Assembly: GCA_009917545.1 (NCBI GenBank)
Contig: QZDW01000019.1
Coordinates: 1 to 64,000, forward strand
Reading direction: 5' to 3'
From: a bacterium 1XD42-76
Lineage (GTDB): Bacteria; Bacillota; Clostridia; Lachnospirales; Lachnospiraceae
DNA length: 64,000 nucleotides
The number at the start of each line of letters is the position of its first letter. The first letter of the stretch is position 1. Under the pieces are notes generated by a model. It saw only the letters and a program-made list of their open reading frames with translations, did not search any database and was not told the origin of the DNA. This document shows, one piece after another, positions 18,281 through 26,738 of the stretch. The position numbers and the translations under genes were made by a program.

Positions 18281-19713
18281 AGCAGTCCCTCCTTAATGTA
18301 TTGTTTAACGACTGTATTAATCCGTCCGCTCCTATAACAGTTTTCCAAGTACGCTAAGACTATTTCGTCTGTTGTGACATCCATGAAATCATCCGGTTCA
18401 AATATTTCTGACTGTGGATGATATTTCACTATATCATTTATAAGTTGTCCTGTGTCCATTTTTTCTTTTGAACACGCATACACATATGCTTTTATATGTC
18501 CGTTTTTATATCCTACAATCCGATCCGATTCAGAAAGATATACGTTTGAACCTGGATTCAACCGTGTGCATCCATTCTGGTCAAATAAAAAGTAGTCGTA
18601 CTGATCAGGAATGGTATATCTGTCAGAATATATAGCCGCAGGTTCTTCCAGAACTGTTTCCATCCCCAGTTCTCTTTCCTTTTGGATACATATATCAATA
18701 TTCTTTTCATGTATAATGATTTCATCTTCAACATGAAGTTTCAGCACATCTCTGTTGATTTCCCGGGCAAAAACATCATCTACATTTATATTTCCATGGG
18801 GAATCAATTCAAAGCTTGAATGAACATATACTGTATCTCCAGTACATATTGAACGCGAATTTCTAACATAAATCGGTGGCCATAAAATGCTAAACGATTC
18901 TGATGTTTCTATCTGATAATCATGCTTCTGAAAGAAATACCGAACAGAAAATTCTGCTTGTTGTACAGAAAACTTCAGTCCATAAAACACCCTGTTTTCT
19001 GTGACAAAAGAAAACAGCTCTTCTGAGGTGATATACTCTAAAGTTGAAAGTTCCTGCATAGTTTCTTCATACTCAGATATGCCAATATATTCAGTATTTG
19101 TATAAAGTAGTGATGATGTCTGATGCCTGCAGTGTTCATCTTGCGTCCTAACTCCGAATATATTGATTTTCTTCATATCTCTCATTACATCCTGATATGT
19201 ACAGCTATTAATCCCGGAATCAAAGGAGACAATATACTGTGTTGAGAATTCCGTGATGGTAAAATAACTTTTTCTGCCCGGAACAAATACTTCTTTACTA
19301 AGAGGAATAGAGAGAAATGGATCAGTGCAATATTTTGAAGATACTATCAGCCTGTTGTTTTCTTTCTCATACGCCTGAAGTTCTTCTTCTGTAAAAGAAG
19401 CACAAATCTCGAATGTCATTCTGTCCCTGTTAAAATAAAATTCTATATGTCCCTGTTTATGCCTTCTCAAAAGTATTAAATGTTCCACTGTGTCCAACTG
19501 TCCAAGATATTGTTCACATTCTGTATCATTATTTCCTTTTCGATGCCTAAAATGAGGAGAACGCTCACTGCTATCAGCTGCAGCAAGATAAACTTCTTCA
19601 CCGCAACACAGACATTGGTAACGAAATCGCTCTCCCAAAAAACAATATGAGGATTTTGCAATAACTGCAGCGTCTACCTCACTTTGCAAAACAGCATCAA
19701 AAGCTTTATCCAT
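18277..19713 (-). CDS. CoiA-like zinc-binding protein of the defence operon
   Basis: The 478-aa product has an N-terminal segment like competence protein CoiA and related families: YQCLCCGEEVYLAAAD near residue 34, then SPHFRHRKGNNDTECEQYLG, with cysteines and histidines placed to bind zinc. The rest is mostly beta-rich (FYFNRDRMTFEICASF, SYFTITEFSTQYIVSFDSG) with no nuclease motif I can point to. ATG at 19713 is preferred, with AAGGAG 9 nt upstream. It is the first gene of a five-gene operon with a promoter at 19749-19777. Recognition of foreign DNA or of a phage product would suit its place but is speculation. Confidence 0.65.
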   Translation of the reverse strand: MDKAFDAVLQSEVDAAVIAKSSYCFLGERFRYQCLCCGEEVYLAAADSSERSPHFRHRKGNNDTECEQYLGQLDTVEHLILLRRHKQGHIEFYFNRDRMTFEICASFTEEELQAYEKENNRLIVSSKYCTDPFLSIPLSKEVFVPGRKSYFTITEFSTQYIVSFDSGINSCTYQDVMRDMKKINIFGVRTQDEHCRHQTSSLLYTNTEYIGISEYEETMQELSTLEYITSEELFSFVTENRVFYGLKFSVQQAEFSVRYFFQKHDYQIETSESFSILWPPIYVRNSRSICTGDTVYVHSSFELIPHGNINVDDVFAREINRDVLKLHVEDEIIIHEKNIDICIQKERELGMETVLEEPAAIYSDRYTIPDQYDYFLFDQNGCTRLNPGSNVYLSESDRIVGYKNGHIKAYVYACSKEKMDTGQLINDIVKYHPQSEIFEPDDFMDVTTDEIVLAYLENCYRSGRINTVVKQYIKEGLL

Positions 19714-19748
19714 TCCGTTCCTCTCCTTATTGGTCAAGATCAATCGTA

Positions 19749-19777
19749 TCTATAATAACCATAGATTTTACTATCAA
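19749..19777 (-). promoter_or_regulatory. promoter of the five-gene defence operon
   Basis: TTGATA and TATAGA are separated by 17 bp on the minus strand, 36 bp upstream of the CoiA-like gene and downstream of the XRE regulator gene. The operon can therefore be transcribed independently of the regulator. Confidence 0.55.
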
Positions 19778-19828
19778 ACTCATTCTTTCTGCTTATAATC
19801 TCTGTAATTTAGAATTAATAGAATACTA

Positions 19829-20035
19829 TTATTCTTCTGGAATAATATCCATGACATCGTCTATTGTACATCCAAGACAAGAACAAATCTTAACCAAAAC
19901 GCCCACTCGTACATCTTCATTTCGTCCAAGCTTTGCCATTGCATTGGTACTAATCTTTGCTGCACGAACCAAATCTGTTTTCATCATATTTCTTTCATTC
20001 AGAATAACCCAAAGCTTATCATAACTGACTGTCAT
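19829..20035 (-). CDS. XRE-family (Cro/CI-type) regulator, 68 aa
   Basis: The small product is almost entirely a Cro/CI helix-turn-helix: YDKLWVILNERNMMKTDLVR, KISTNAMAKLGRNEDV as the recognition region and VLVKICSCLGCTIDDVMDII as the closing helices. ATG at 20035 is chosen because AGGAGG lies 7 nt upstream; an upstream in-frame start has no such site. It directly precedes the defence operon on the same strand, so it probably controls that operon, as such small regulators do in many defence loci. An imperfect palindrome in its own promoter region may be its binding site. Confidence 0.85.
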   Translation of the reverse strand: MTVSYDKLWVILNERNMMKTDLVRAAKISTNAMAKLGRNEDVRVGVLVKICSCLGCTIDDVMDIIPEE

Positions 20036-20069
20036 ATTCAGTCCTCCTAAATTGATTGTATGGCAATAA

Positions 20070-20081
20070 GTATAACTATAC
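20070..20081. promoter_or_regulatory. candidate operator of the XRE regulator
   Basis: GTATA-AC-TATAC is an inverted repeat 34 bp upstream of the regulator start. It overlaps a possible -10 box (TATAGT, with TTGTTG 18 bp upstream) on the minus strand, which would suit autorepression. Confidence 0.4.
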
Positions 20082-20316
20082 AAGTTAACATTAATCTCCA
20101 ACAAATTTTATTAGATATACCAATCCTTGAAAAGCTAGATAAATACAGAGTTCTCGGAAAAATAGCATACCTAACTTGAATTTGTTACGGATTAATTATA
20201 TCATACGTCCTTGCATCTTTCAACTTGCAATACGCAACATCAAATAGAATCTACTCTTTGTTTTAGGCTTTCTTTTCACCTCATGGGCGATTTGCGGTTT
20301 CTGCAACGGTGATTTT

Positions 20317-20526
20317 TTATTTACTGGCATAATTTATGTCAATTTTGTAATCACTCTTCTTGTATTCAATCTCCAGACTGTAATCGCCTATCTGCATGGA
20401 CATTCCATTATCTATCGGATAAAACTTTCTTTCCCCTGTATCATAAATAAGAAATTCCTTTATCAGCTGGTGTTGCATCGTTTCCAGAATCTTCCGGATG
20501 CAATCATCACAGAATAGGGTTTTCAT
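20317..20526 (-). CDS. small hypothetical protein, 69 aa
   Basis: The product starts MKTLFCDDCIRKILETMQHQ and has one CxxC pair and an acidic-basic C-terminus (SLEIEYKKSDYKIDINYASK). The ribosome site is weak (CAGG directly upstream), and no family is recognised. It lies alone between the defence locus and a run of element-type genes. The composition is protein-like, but without homologues this call is uncertain. Confidence 0.35.
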   Translation of the reverse strand: MKTLFCDDCIRKILETMQHQLIKEFLIYDTGERKFYPIDNGMSMQIGDYSLEIEYKKSDYKIDINYASK

Positions 20527-20702
20527 CCTGTGGACACTGACAATACCACATCCACGGTCTATCCCAGCATATCCGGTCTGTTGGGGCTGTGAGAAATGTG
20601 AATGTGGGTCTAGCTGACTTCATCACAGCCAAAATTCATGATGGTTCCCCCTCGGTTGCTGTCCGGACTTTCCCCTTTCTCATACAAGTCTAAGGAATAG
20701 AA

Positions 20703-21095
20703 CTATTCCGCATTGGCACAGACAAGAAGTGCCTGCGCCTGATAGTTGTCCATATAGGTATAACAGGTTTCAGTGGTATTGGGGATATACTGGATAAAGT
20801 TCTCTATGCCCTCTCCATATTCACTGGATGCCAGAGCATACCGGATGCTTTGGGCAATCTCATCATATTTGTCCTTTGTAGCAGATGCCATATAGGTCGC
20901 AATCACGCTCATGGCTTCTTCCACATCCCTTCCGTTCTGATGGGTTATCCGGATATTATTGATTCCTCTTATTATCAAGAAAAATCCTGCTACTCCTATA
21001 CAGGTTAAAAAATTCCAGTACAGGAGCCAGCATTTATCTGATGAACTGTGATGTAATGCTATGTCTATCAAAGTTATGATGATTTTATGCGTCAT
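20703..21095 (-). CDS. hypothetical membrane-anchored protein, 130 aa
   Basis: The product has one clear membrane segment at about residues 25-42 (LLYWNFLTCIGVAGFFLIIR) and a soluble, helical C-terminal domain of about 80 residues (DVEEAMSVIATYMASATKDK, SIRYALASSEYGEGIENFI). No family is recognised. A ribosome site is not obvious, so the true start may differ. It lies upstream of a stretch with no convincing gene (20527-20702) and downstream of a group of element-type genes. Confidence 0.45.
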   Translation of the reverse strand: MTHKIIITLIDIALHHSSSDKCWLLYWNFLTCIGVAGFFLIIRGINNIRITHQNGRDVEEAMSVIATYMASATKDKYDEIAQSIRYALASSEYGEGIENFIQYIPNTTETCYTYMDNYQAQALLVCANAE

Positions 21096-21155
21096 TTCAA
21101 GGCTCTTTCAAAATGGTGTAGTAAGTGGCCTTGTCGGGCCTTGAAAACATTGATT

Positions 21156-21674
21156 TTACAGGATTTTCAGGACTTTTTCAAGATACTGATGTGCCACTTT
21201 TGCATGGTTCAAAATCCGAATAAAAGACTTGTCCTGACTCTCCAACGCCTTTTTATATCCCACTTCTGTCAGAAACAGCCGCATCCTATGCCCTTTATCT
21301 CCTATGGGGGATTCTCTCGAAAGCACATCAAACACAATCATATGCTTCACTTCCGGGTCAAAGCGTTCCAGCGCCATGATATCATGCCCTTCCAGTTTCC
21401 GGGCACCGGACTCCTGCCGGGCCACAGCAATCATCTCTCCAACAGTCTTTGCTTTCCGAGGCAGATTATAATTTTTCTGAATATCACAAATCAGCTCCCT
21501 ACAGTCATTTTCTGAGAGTTCACGAAGTTTCTTTAACAGATTTTCGGCAATGTTCCTTTTGTCATGGTCACAGGTATACTGGCAGAACACAGCAATCTCC
21601 TGTATCGCATCATATCTGTTGCAGCCTTCCAGCTGAAATACCATCCTCTTTTCATTCTCGGTCAATGTTATCAT
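21156..21674 (-). CDS. element-type hypothetical protein, 172 aa
   Basis: The product starts MITLTENEKRMVFQLEGCNR and is mostly helical and soluble, with a basic middle (YNLPRKAKTVGEMIAVARQE) and a C-terminal segment KKALESQDKSFIRILNHAKV. I do not recognise a named family. GGAGG lies 6 nt before the ATG at 21674. It is 49 bp downstream of the 172-aa ArpU-like gene in the same direction, and both are probably part of one element operon led by the helix-turn-helix gene. Confidence 0.6.
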   Translation of the reverse strand: MITLTENEKRMVFQLEGCNRYDAIQEIAVFCQYTCDHDKRNIAENLLKKLRELSENDCRELICDIQKNYNLPRKAKTVGEMIAVARQESGARKLEGHDIMALERFDPEVKHMIVFDVLSRESPIGDKGHRMRLFLTEVGYKKALESQDKSFIRILNHAKVAHQYLEKVLKIL

Positions 21675-21722
21675 ATATTTCCTCCAATCCGGCCTGATCA
21701 CCTAAAAATATCTTATAGCTAC

Positions 21723-22241
21723 TTATTTTTCTTCCCTGGCTTCCTTATCGTCCGGAAAGAACTTCTCCAGAATGTCGATACTGTCCTTAGACGTATACCC
21801 CCACAGGATAGAACTGAGTGCGTCAATAGCCTCCCGCCTCCTGCGGTAATAGGTACGGAAACTGATGTCCCGAATATGGGGGCGCAGTTTCTCTATGATC
21901 TCTTCCACATTTCTTAACTGCTGCGGGGAAAGGAAGGAGTAATACAGCAACCAGTAATAGTTCTCCCCATTTTTGTGCTTGGTACGGAGCAGGTCGATGG
22001 AAGTATCCAGGAGTTTCAGCATCCGGTGGCTCCGCTCGATACATTTTGCGTGATGCTCAATACTCCGGTCTGACAGATCTATCCCTGCCACATAAACGGA
22101 TTCCAAAAAATCCTCGATGGAACTCCCATATTCAATCTCAAACCGGCTCCGCACCACATCCCTGTATTTCTTCAGCAGTTTCCAGGTATCATGGTACAGA
22201 GGGTTATCGGCAATGTTCATTTCTTCCTGATTCTTTTTCAT
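21723..22241 (-). CDS. ArpU-like regulatory protein, 172 aa
   Basis: The C-terminal half reads like a sigma-region-4 type helix-turn-helix as in ArpU-family phage regulators: ISFRTYYRRRREAIDALSSI and LWGYTSKDSIDILEKFFPDD. The N-terminal half is helical (LLKKYRDVVRSRFEIEYGSS). The start overlaps the in-frame stop of the upstream helix-turn-helix gene when that gene is read through its presumed frameshift (ATGA), strong evidence of an operon. Regulation of element genes is inferred; the exact family is uncertain. Confidence 0.55.
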   Translation of the reverse strand: MKKNQEEMNIADNPLYHDTWKLLKKYRDVVRSRFEIEYGSSIEDFLESVYVAGIDLSDRSIEHHAKCIERSHRMLKLLDTSIDLLRTKHKNGENYYWLLYYSFLSPQQLRNVEEIIEKLRPHIRDISFRTYYRRRREAIDALSSILWGYTSKDSIDILEKFFPDDKEAREEK

Positions 22242-23394
22242 GCCCTGTTCTCTCCTTCCCTGTCTTTTTCGGTGGGAGAGAGCGTCAGCTCAAAGGTGTA
22301 GACCGGCTTATCCTCCCGCACGATACAGCCATTCCAAACCGTACAGCACCTTTTTGTATGTGGGATATATAATCTTCCCTGCAGGCATCTGACAAAGGAT
22401 ATAACTTATATATGGATTTTGGGCACTGGAAACAGGAAATCCCCTGTACATCAAGGACTTGCGCCATCTTGTTGATGACAGTCTCAATGTATAATTTTGA
22501 AACGCTGGATAATTCCTCTGAAACGCATACCTCATGTACTGTGGCGGCAGAATCTGCCTGTGAATCCGTTTCATCCGGCAGAGTGATATTGATTTTCAGA
22601 ACCATAGCAGCTTCCTCTTTATCAACAAGAACATCTGATATCTGGAACATGGTGGAAAGGTAGCTGTGCAGATAGATCACGCTGCCTGTCCTCCCGGGAA
22701 ATGACATCAGTGAGATATAATCCATATCAGCGAGTTTTTTCAGTATACGTCCCGTTGTGGCCTTGGAGATGCCCCAGCGGGCAGCCATTTCACTGTAGGT
22801 TACCAGTGGAGAACCAGTGCCGTTACGGAGATAGACAACTGGACCGATTTCCGAACCCTGCACCTGGCTGTCATTGTAGACAGCAGACATCCACAGGTCC
22901 AGCAGGATATCCATTTCAGAGCAGCGGCCGGCGCTGACCAGTTCTGTTGCAATCACAGTCGGCATAAAGAAAAATCCTGTATCCTTTTGACAGGGGCAGT
23001 TGTAGTCCAACACGGTATTATGTTTTTTCCAGTCACGCACCTTATATTTGACTACCTTTCCCCGGTCAAGGAAAAGATAGGATATAAGATGGCGTTTCTG
23101 CAATTCATCCAGAATAGAAACTGCCTGGCACTGGAAACGGGTACGGAACCATGCTGTAAGTTCTTTCACGGGGCAGATCCATTCACCGGGGTATACCGTA
23201 TAACCGATACCGTCTATGCGGAGATAGGAGGTACGGAAATTTGCGTAGTTGCAAAGCACCGTATAATAAAAAAGGCCGGAACCCCCGCTTGTGCGAATGC
23301 TCCGGTCTGCCATTAAGTTCTGGATAAACTGCCGGTAGATCCGGCAGCGTGGATAATCCACAATCTGTTTGATCTCTAATTGATACTCTGACAT
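22238..23394 (-). pseudogene. winged-helix element protein with a C-terminal frameshift
   Basis: The product (369 aa as read) has a winged helix near residues 200-250 (TYSEMAARWGISKATTGRIL, KKLADMDYIS). The N-terminus (YYTVLCNYANFRTSYLRIDG) resembles replication or regulatory proteins of clostridial plasmids and conjugative elements. The reading frame ends at 22285 with an atypical tail. Shifting frame near 22310-22330 instead gives NGCIVREDKPVYTFELTLSP and a TGA at 22238 that overlaps the next gene's ATG, so a one-base loss is likely. GAGGAG precedes the ATG at 23394. It may be partly functional, since only the last residues are lost. Confidence 0.6.
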
Positions 23395-23463
23395 GATTCT
23401 CTCCTCATTTCTTAAAATTTTCCTGTTGCTAAAATTTAAACTCTCTCATTGTCTTATTTTCTG

Positions 23464-23503
23464 TAAAAAAATCTACAAGACAAATTTCCTATGCCTTGTA
23501 GAT
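23464..23503 (-). terminator. intrinsic terminator upstream of the winged-helix gene
   Basis: On the minus strand a perfect 9-bp stem ATCTACAAG/CTTGTAGAT is followed by TTTTTTTAC. It separates the uvrB fragment and repeat region from the element operon. Confidence 0.7.
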
Positions 23504-23546
23504 CATCATTTAGCTCCTGCTCCTATATTCTTCTTTTAAATACTTT

Positions 23547-23570
23547 CCACGACGAATTTTGTTCACAATT
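23547..23570 (+). repeat. CCACGAC-type repeat, left copy
   Basis: This 24-bp sequence (starting CCACGACGAAT and ending GTTCACAATT) recurs at 24076-24099 with only a 3-bp central difference (TTT versus CCC). The pair flanks the uvrB fragment as direct repeats about 529 bp apart, which suggests recombinase binding or attachment sites. Confidence 0.55.
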
Positions 23571-23680
23571 CCTATGATTCCACCCAGTTTTTTCTATCCA
23601 TATAGCCCACTCGTTCCACAATATATGGTATAATCAAAACTAAATAACACTAAATATAGTCCAAAAAGTCCTTTCGCTTA

Positions 23681-23965
23681 GTAGGACACAAAATATTCCA
23701 CCGCATTCTCCGGGAAAAATTCTTTGAACTCACCATACAACTAGGCGGCAAGGGTTTTATTGTGCGCTATTACCAAAGTCGGCTTGTTCAGCTGCTGGAT
23801 GACGTTTGCCATAGTAAAGGTCTTGCCGGAGCCCGTAACACCCAGTAAAGTCTGGAATTGATTGCCTTCCCGGAACCCACCCACCAGGGCTTCTATGGCC
23901 TGGGGCTGGTCGCCGGTAGGGGCATACTCTGAGTGAAGTTTGAAGATTTTTTGTTCATTTTGCAA
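23681..23965 (-). pseudogene. uvrB: 5' fragment of uvrB (excinuclease subunit B)
   Basis: The reading is unmistakably the start of Uvr[21 protein letters not shown], then Walker A in [20 protein letters not shown], then [16 protein letters not shown] replaces the expected Gln codon after KTLAA, and the frame then continues with LYGEFKEFFPENAVEYFVSY before homology stops at about 23681. The full protein is about 660 residues, so only the first 95 or so remain. It lies between direct repeats and next to a decayed integrase, so it is either one side of an insertion into uvrB or host DNA captured by an element. It cannot work in repair. Confidence 0.88.
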
Positions 23966-24015
23966 AAATGCTCACCTCTGATTTCATAGTAGAAAAAGAC
24001 GCCTATCAGGCAAAA

Positions 24016-24099
24016 ATTCGTCGTGGAACATTTTATTTTTGTCGTGGCATTTACTCAAATTGGAGAAAAACAGGCCCACGACGAATCCCGTTCACAATT
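24016..24099. repeat. cluster of CCACGAC-type repeats, right side
   Basis: ATTCGTCGTGG at 24016-24026 and GTCGTGG at 24041-24047 point one way, and CCACGACGAAT at 24076-24086, the start of the right 24-bp copy, points the other. Together with 23547-23570 this gives four copies of one word in both orientations beside a tyrosine recombinase, as expected for arm-type integrase sites, though binding is not shown. Confidence 0.45.
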
Positions 24100-24306
24100 T
24101 GCTGTTTTTGCAACTTGGCGCATCTCTGTAATTCCATATAGACTAAACAGAAACTAAACGCATGAAAAGCAACTCAGACACCGCTCTATAGTATACCACA
24201 AACATTTTCAAAAGTATAGAAAAGAACAAACATTTGTTCTTTTATTTCCATCCGGCATCCGGAAGAAGTTCTCTTACGTCTGCCACAATCTCCAACAGTT
24301 CCTTAT

Positions 24307-24774
24307 TTAAAACTTTCTATCTCTCAGGTTCGGTAAAACCGCTTTCATATATTCCTCAATTTCCGGCACCCCACCCGCTATAACACCTTTATTATCGGCG
24401 CAAACGTCCATAGTTATGAGTTCCCTGGCACGTCCCATAAGCTTCGATACCTCTTTGGGGTTGAATGCCTCTTTTAGCAGAAGCATACAATATGTGCTGC
24501 GCAAATCATTCCAACTGATGTCCGGCAAGCCATTTTCAGCAAGAAGCTGTTTATAATACCTGCAATGGAACCCTTTGCTCCTTGCTCTGCCATAGTTGGA
24601 ACAACAGATATAATCCATATCCTGAAACTCTCCCTTTCTGCGGTTTCTGTTTCTCTCATAAACCTGCCGTTCCTTTAAGATTGCCTCAAAAACATAATCA
24701 GGAATCGGAATTTCTCTGTAACCGGATTTCGTCTTTAATCCTAATTTCCTGTTTCGTAAAAGTTTTCGGAGCAA
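24307..24774 (-). pseudogene. C-terminal part of a tyrosine recombinase, decayed
   Basis: The 155-aa product matches the catalytic half of an element integrase: LGLKTKSGYREIPIPDYVFE, then ISWNDLRSTYCMLLLKEAFN, then VSKLMGRARELITMDVCADN. The family usually has His before DLR, His after MG and Tyr as the nucleophile; here these are Asn, Arg and Cys. The N-terminal 200 or more residues are missing, with only about 210 bp before aroD on the other strand. Loss of the nucleophile and truncation make it almost certainly inactive. It marks the right edge of the accessory region. Confidence 0.75.
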
Positions 24775-24986
24775 AGTCTTTTTTACTGTATTATGTATCC
24801 TCTTTTTGTTTCAGAATCATTTCACAAACGCATTTTATATGATATTTATTTACAGAATATTCACAGTTTATTTACTCTTGCGTTTGTCGTAGTCGGTGGG
24901 AGGAAATACTTGAAACTTCCCATATTTTTTTGTACACTAAATGTATCTGTTTTGACAACATCACATTTTTAGCAGGAGGGACGGCT

Positions 24987-25739
24987 ATGTGCAAGCTGCT
25001 TACCATTCGAAACATGACACTTGGAGACGGGATTCCGAAAATCTGCATTCCCCTGACTGACAACAGCCTGAACAGGCTTAACGCCTCTATTGATGCCCTG
25101 GAAAGCGTGCCTTTCGATTTTGTGGAATGGCGGGCTGATTTCTATCGCGGTTTTGAGGATGCCGATGCCCGCCGGGAAGTGCTTGCCCTGCTCAGAGATA
25201 AGCTTTCGGATACACCGGTTCTTTTTACGATCCGCTCTGTCCCGGAAATGGGGACTGCGGATCTTGATACCAGTCTCTACACTGATATCTGCCTCTCTGT
25301 CATCGAAAGCGGCCTGGCCGACCTGATCGACGTGGAGCTGTCGAGAGGCCGCCAAACCATGAATATACTGGTATCAGCCGCCCACCGGGCTGGCATGAAG
25401 GTTATCGCCTCCCGCCATGATCCCCTCGCGACTCCGGACAAATCAGTTATCGTGGACACACTCTGCACCATGCAGGATTTGGGAGCTGATATTGTAAAAT
25501 TTGCCGTGATGCCACAATGTGAACATGATGTCCTGACTCTGCTGGACGCTACGCTTACCATGAAAAAGGAGCATTGTAAGACACCGTTTATTACGATGTC
25601 CATGAGCCGTCTGGGCGCTGTCAGCCGCATCTGCGGCAGTGTTTTCGGCTCATCCGTTACCTTCGGGGCATCCGGCATGCAGTCAGCTCCCGGGCAGCTT
25701 CCAGCCGGTATCCTGGCAGAAGTTCTCAAATATCTGTAG
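24987..25739 (+). CDS. aroD: type I 3-dehydroquinate dehydratase
   Basis: The 250-aa product converts 3-dehydroquinate to 3-dehydroshikimate in the shikimate pathway through a Schiff-base lysine. The signatures are VEWRADFY near residue 46, VIASRHDP with the catalytic His near 144, and IVKFAVMP with the Schiff-base Lys near 171, ending TFGASGMQSAPGQLP. GGAGGG lies 6 nt before the ATG at 24987. It is the first chromosomal-type gene right of the accessory region and stands alone, so the role may be catabolic or biosynthetic. No neighbouring shikimate genes are in the window. Confidence 0.93.
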   Translation: MCKLLTIRNMTLGDGIPKICIPLTDNSLNRLNASIDALESVPFDFVEWRADFYRGFEDADARREVLALLRDKLSDTPVLFTIRSVPEMGTADLDTSLYTDICLSVIESGLADLIDVELSRGRQTMNILVSAAHRAGMKVIASRHDPLATPDKSVIVDTLCTMQDLGADIVKFAVMPQCEHDVLTLLDATLTMKKEHCKTPFITMSMSRLGAVSRICGSVFGSSVTFGASGMQSAPGQLPAGILAEVLKYL

Positions 25740-25775
25740 GAAATGCCAGCGGTTCTTCCTGGAATTTTCTAACAT

Positions 25776-26738
25776 TTAATGTGTCCGGCTTCCCGGCAGG
25801 ATACAGTTCATCGGCTTTCCGGCCTGATAAGCCTTTATATTATCCGCCAGGATAGAGACAAGCCGTTTCCTTGTCTCCAGCCCCTTCCAGCCCATATGCG
25901 GTGTTATGATGACATTGGGCAGGGTATAAAGCGGACTGTCCGATACGGGAGGCTCTGTCTCCTGTACATCAAGCCCTGCGCCTGCAATCGTTCCTTCCTT
26001 CAGTGCCTGGATTAACGCTTCCTCATCCACAAGAGCTCCCCGGGAGGTGTTAATCAGATACGCTGACGGCTTCATCTGTGCCAGCGTATCCTGATTGATA
26101 ATATGCCGGGTCTGCGTTGTGAGCGGGCAGTGCAGAGAGATATAATCACTGCCTTTTAAAAGCTCCTGCAGGCTTACATAACGGATACCGTCTTCATCCT
26201 CTCTCTGTGTCCTCGTGTAGACCAGAATCTCCATGTCCAATGCCCGGGCGATTTTTATGACTTCACGGCCGATTGTCCCTGCTCCGATGATTCCCAGTGT
26301 TTTCCCGTTCACCTCCACATGGGGAACCTGCAGGTTTTTTGTGAAATTATCGAGATTTCCATTTGCAAGCATTCCCATCTGTACCTGCATGGCAGAGCTC
26401 AGATTGAGAATCAGCATAATGGCTGTGTGAGCGACGCGTTTCGTGCTGTAGGCCGGGATATTACAGACTGTAAGTCCCTTTTCCTCTGCCGCTTTTAAAT
26501 CCAGGTTGTTATACCCGGTTCCCGCTTCGCAGATCAGTTTCACGCTGTCCGGCAGGCGGCTTATCAGCTCACCGCTCACAGGCATTTCCTTGGTGACAAG
26601 AATCTCTGCTCCATCAACCCGCTCCAAAAGCTCGTCCGGCGTCGTATCATCATATACAATGACCTCGTCCGAAAGGATGGAAAAGTCCAGCTTCCCGTCA
26701 AAATTCATTTTGGTGCTGTTTAATACAATTGTTTTCAT
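25776..26738 (-). CDS. D-2-hydroxyacid dehydrogenase (NAD-dependent)
   Basis: The 320-aa product is a D-isomer-specific 2-hydroxyacid dehydrogenase that interconverts 2-keto acids and D-2-hydroxy acids. The Rossmann motif GIIGAGTIGREV lies near residue 148. The catalytic residues are in INTSRGALVD (Arg), LDVQETEPP (Glu) and ITPHMGW (His). The substrate cannot be told from sequence; lactate, phosphoglycerate and branched-chain acids are all handled by this family. It is convergent with aroD, with 36 bp between the stops. Confidence 0.88.
   Translation of the reverse strand: MKTIVLNSTKMNFDGKLDFSILSDEVIVYDDTTPDELLERVDGAEILVTKEMPVSGELISRLPDSVKLICEAGTGYNNLDLKAAEEKGLTVCNIPAYSTKRVAHTAIMLILNLSSAMQVQMGMLANGNLDNFTKNLQVPHVEVNGKTLGIIGAGTIGREVIKIARALDMEILVYTRTQREDEDGIRYVSLQELLKGSDYISLHCPLTTQTRHIINQDTLAQMKPSAYLINTSRGALVDEEALIQALKEGTIAGAGLDVQETEPPVSDSPLYTLPNVIITPHMGWKGLETRKRLVSILADNIKAYQAGKPMNCILPGSRTH

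Noticed and set aside
20527-20702. Possible short gene starting MNFGCDEVS near 20640
   Set aside because: It closes after nine codons; at most a relic.
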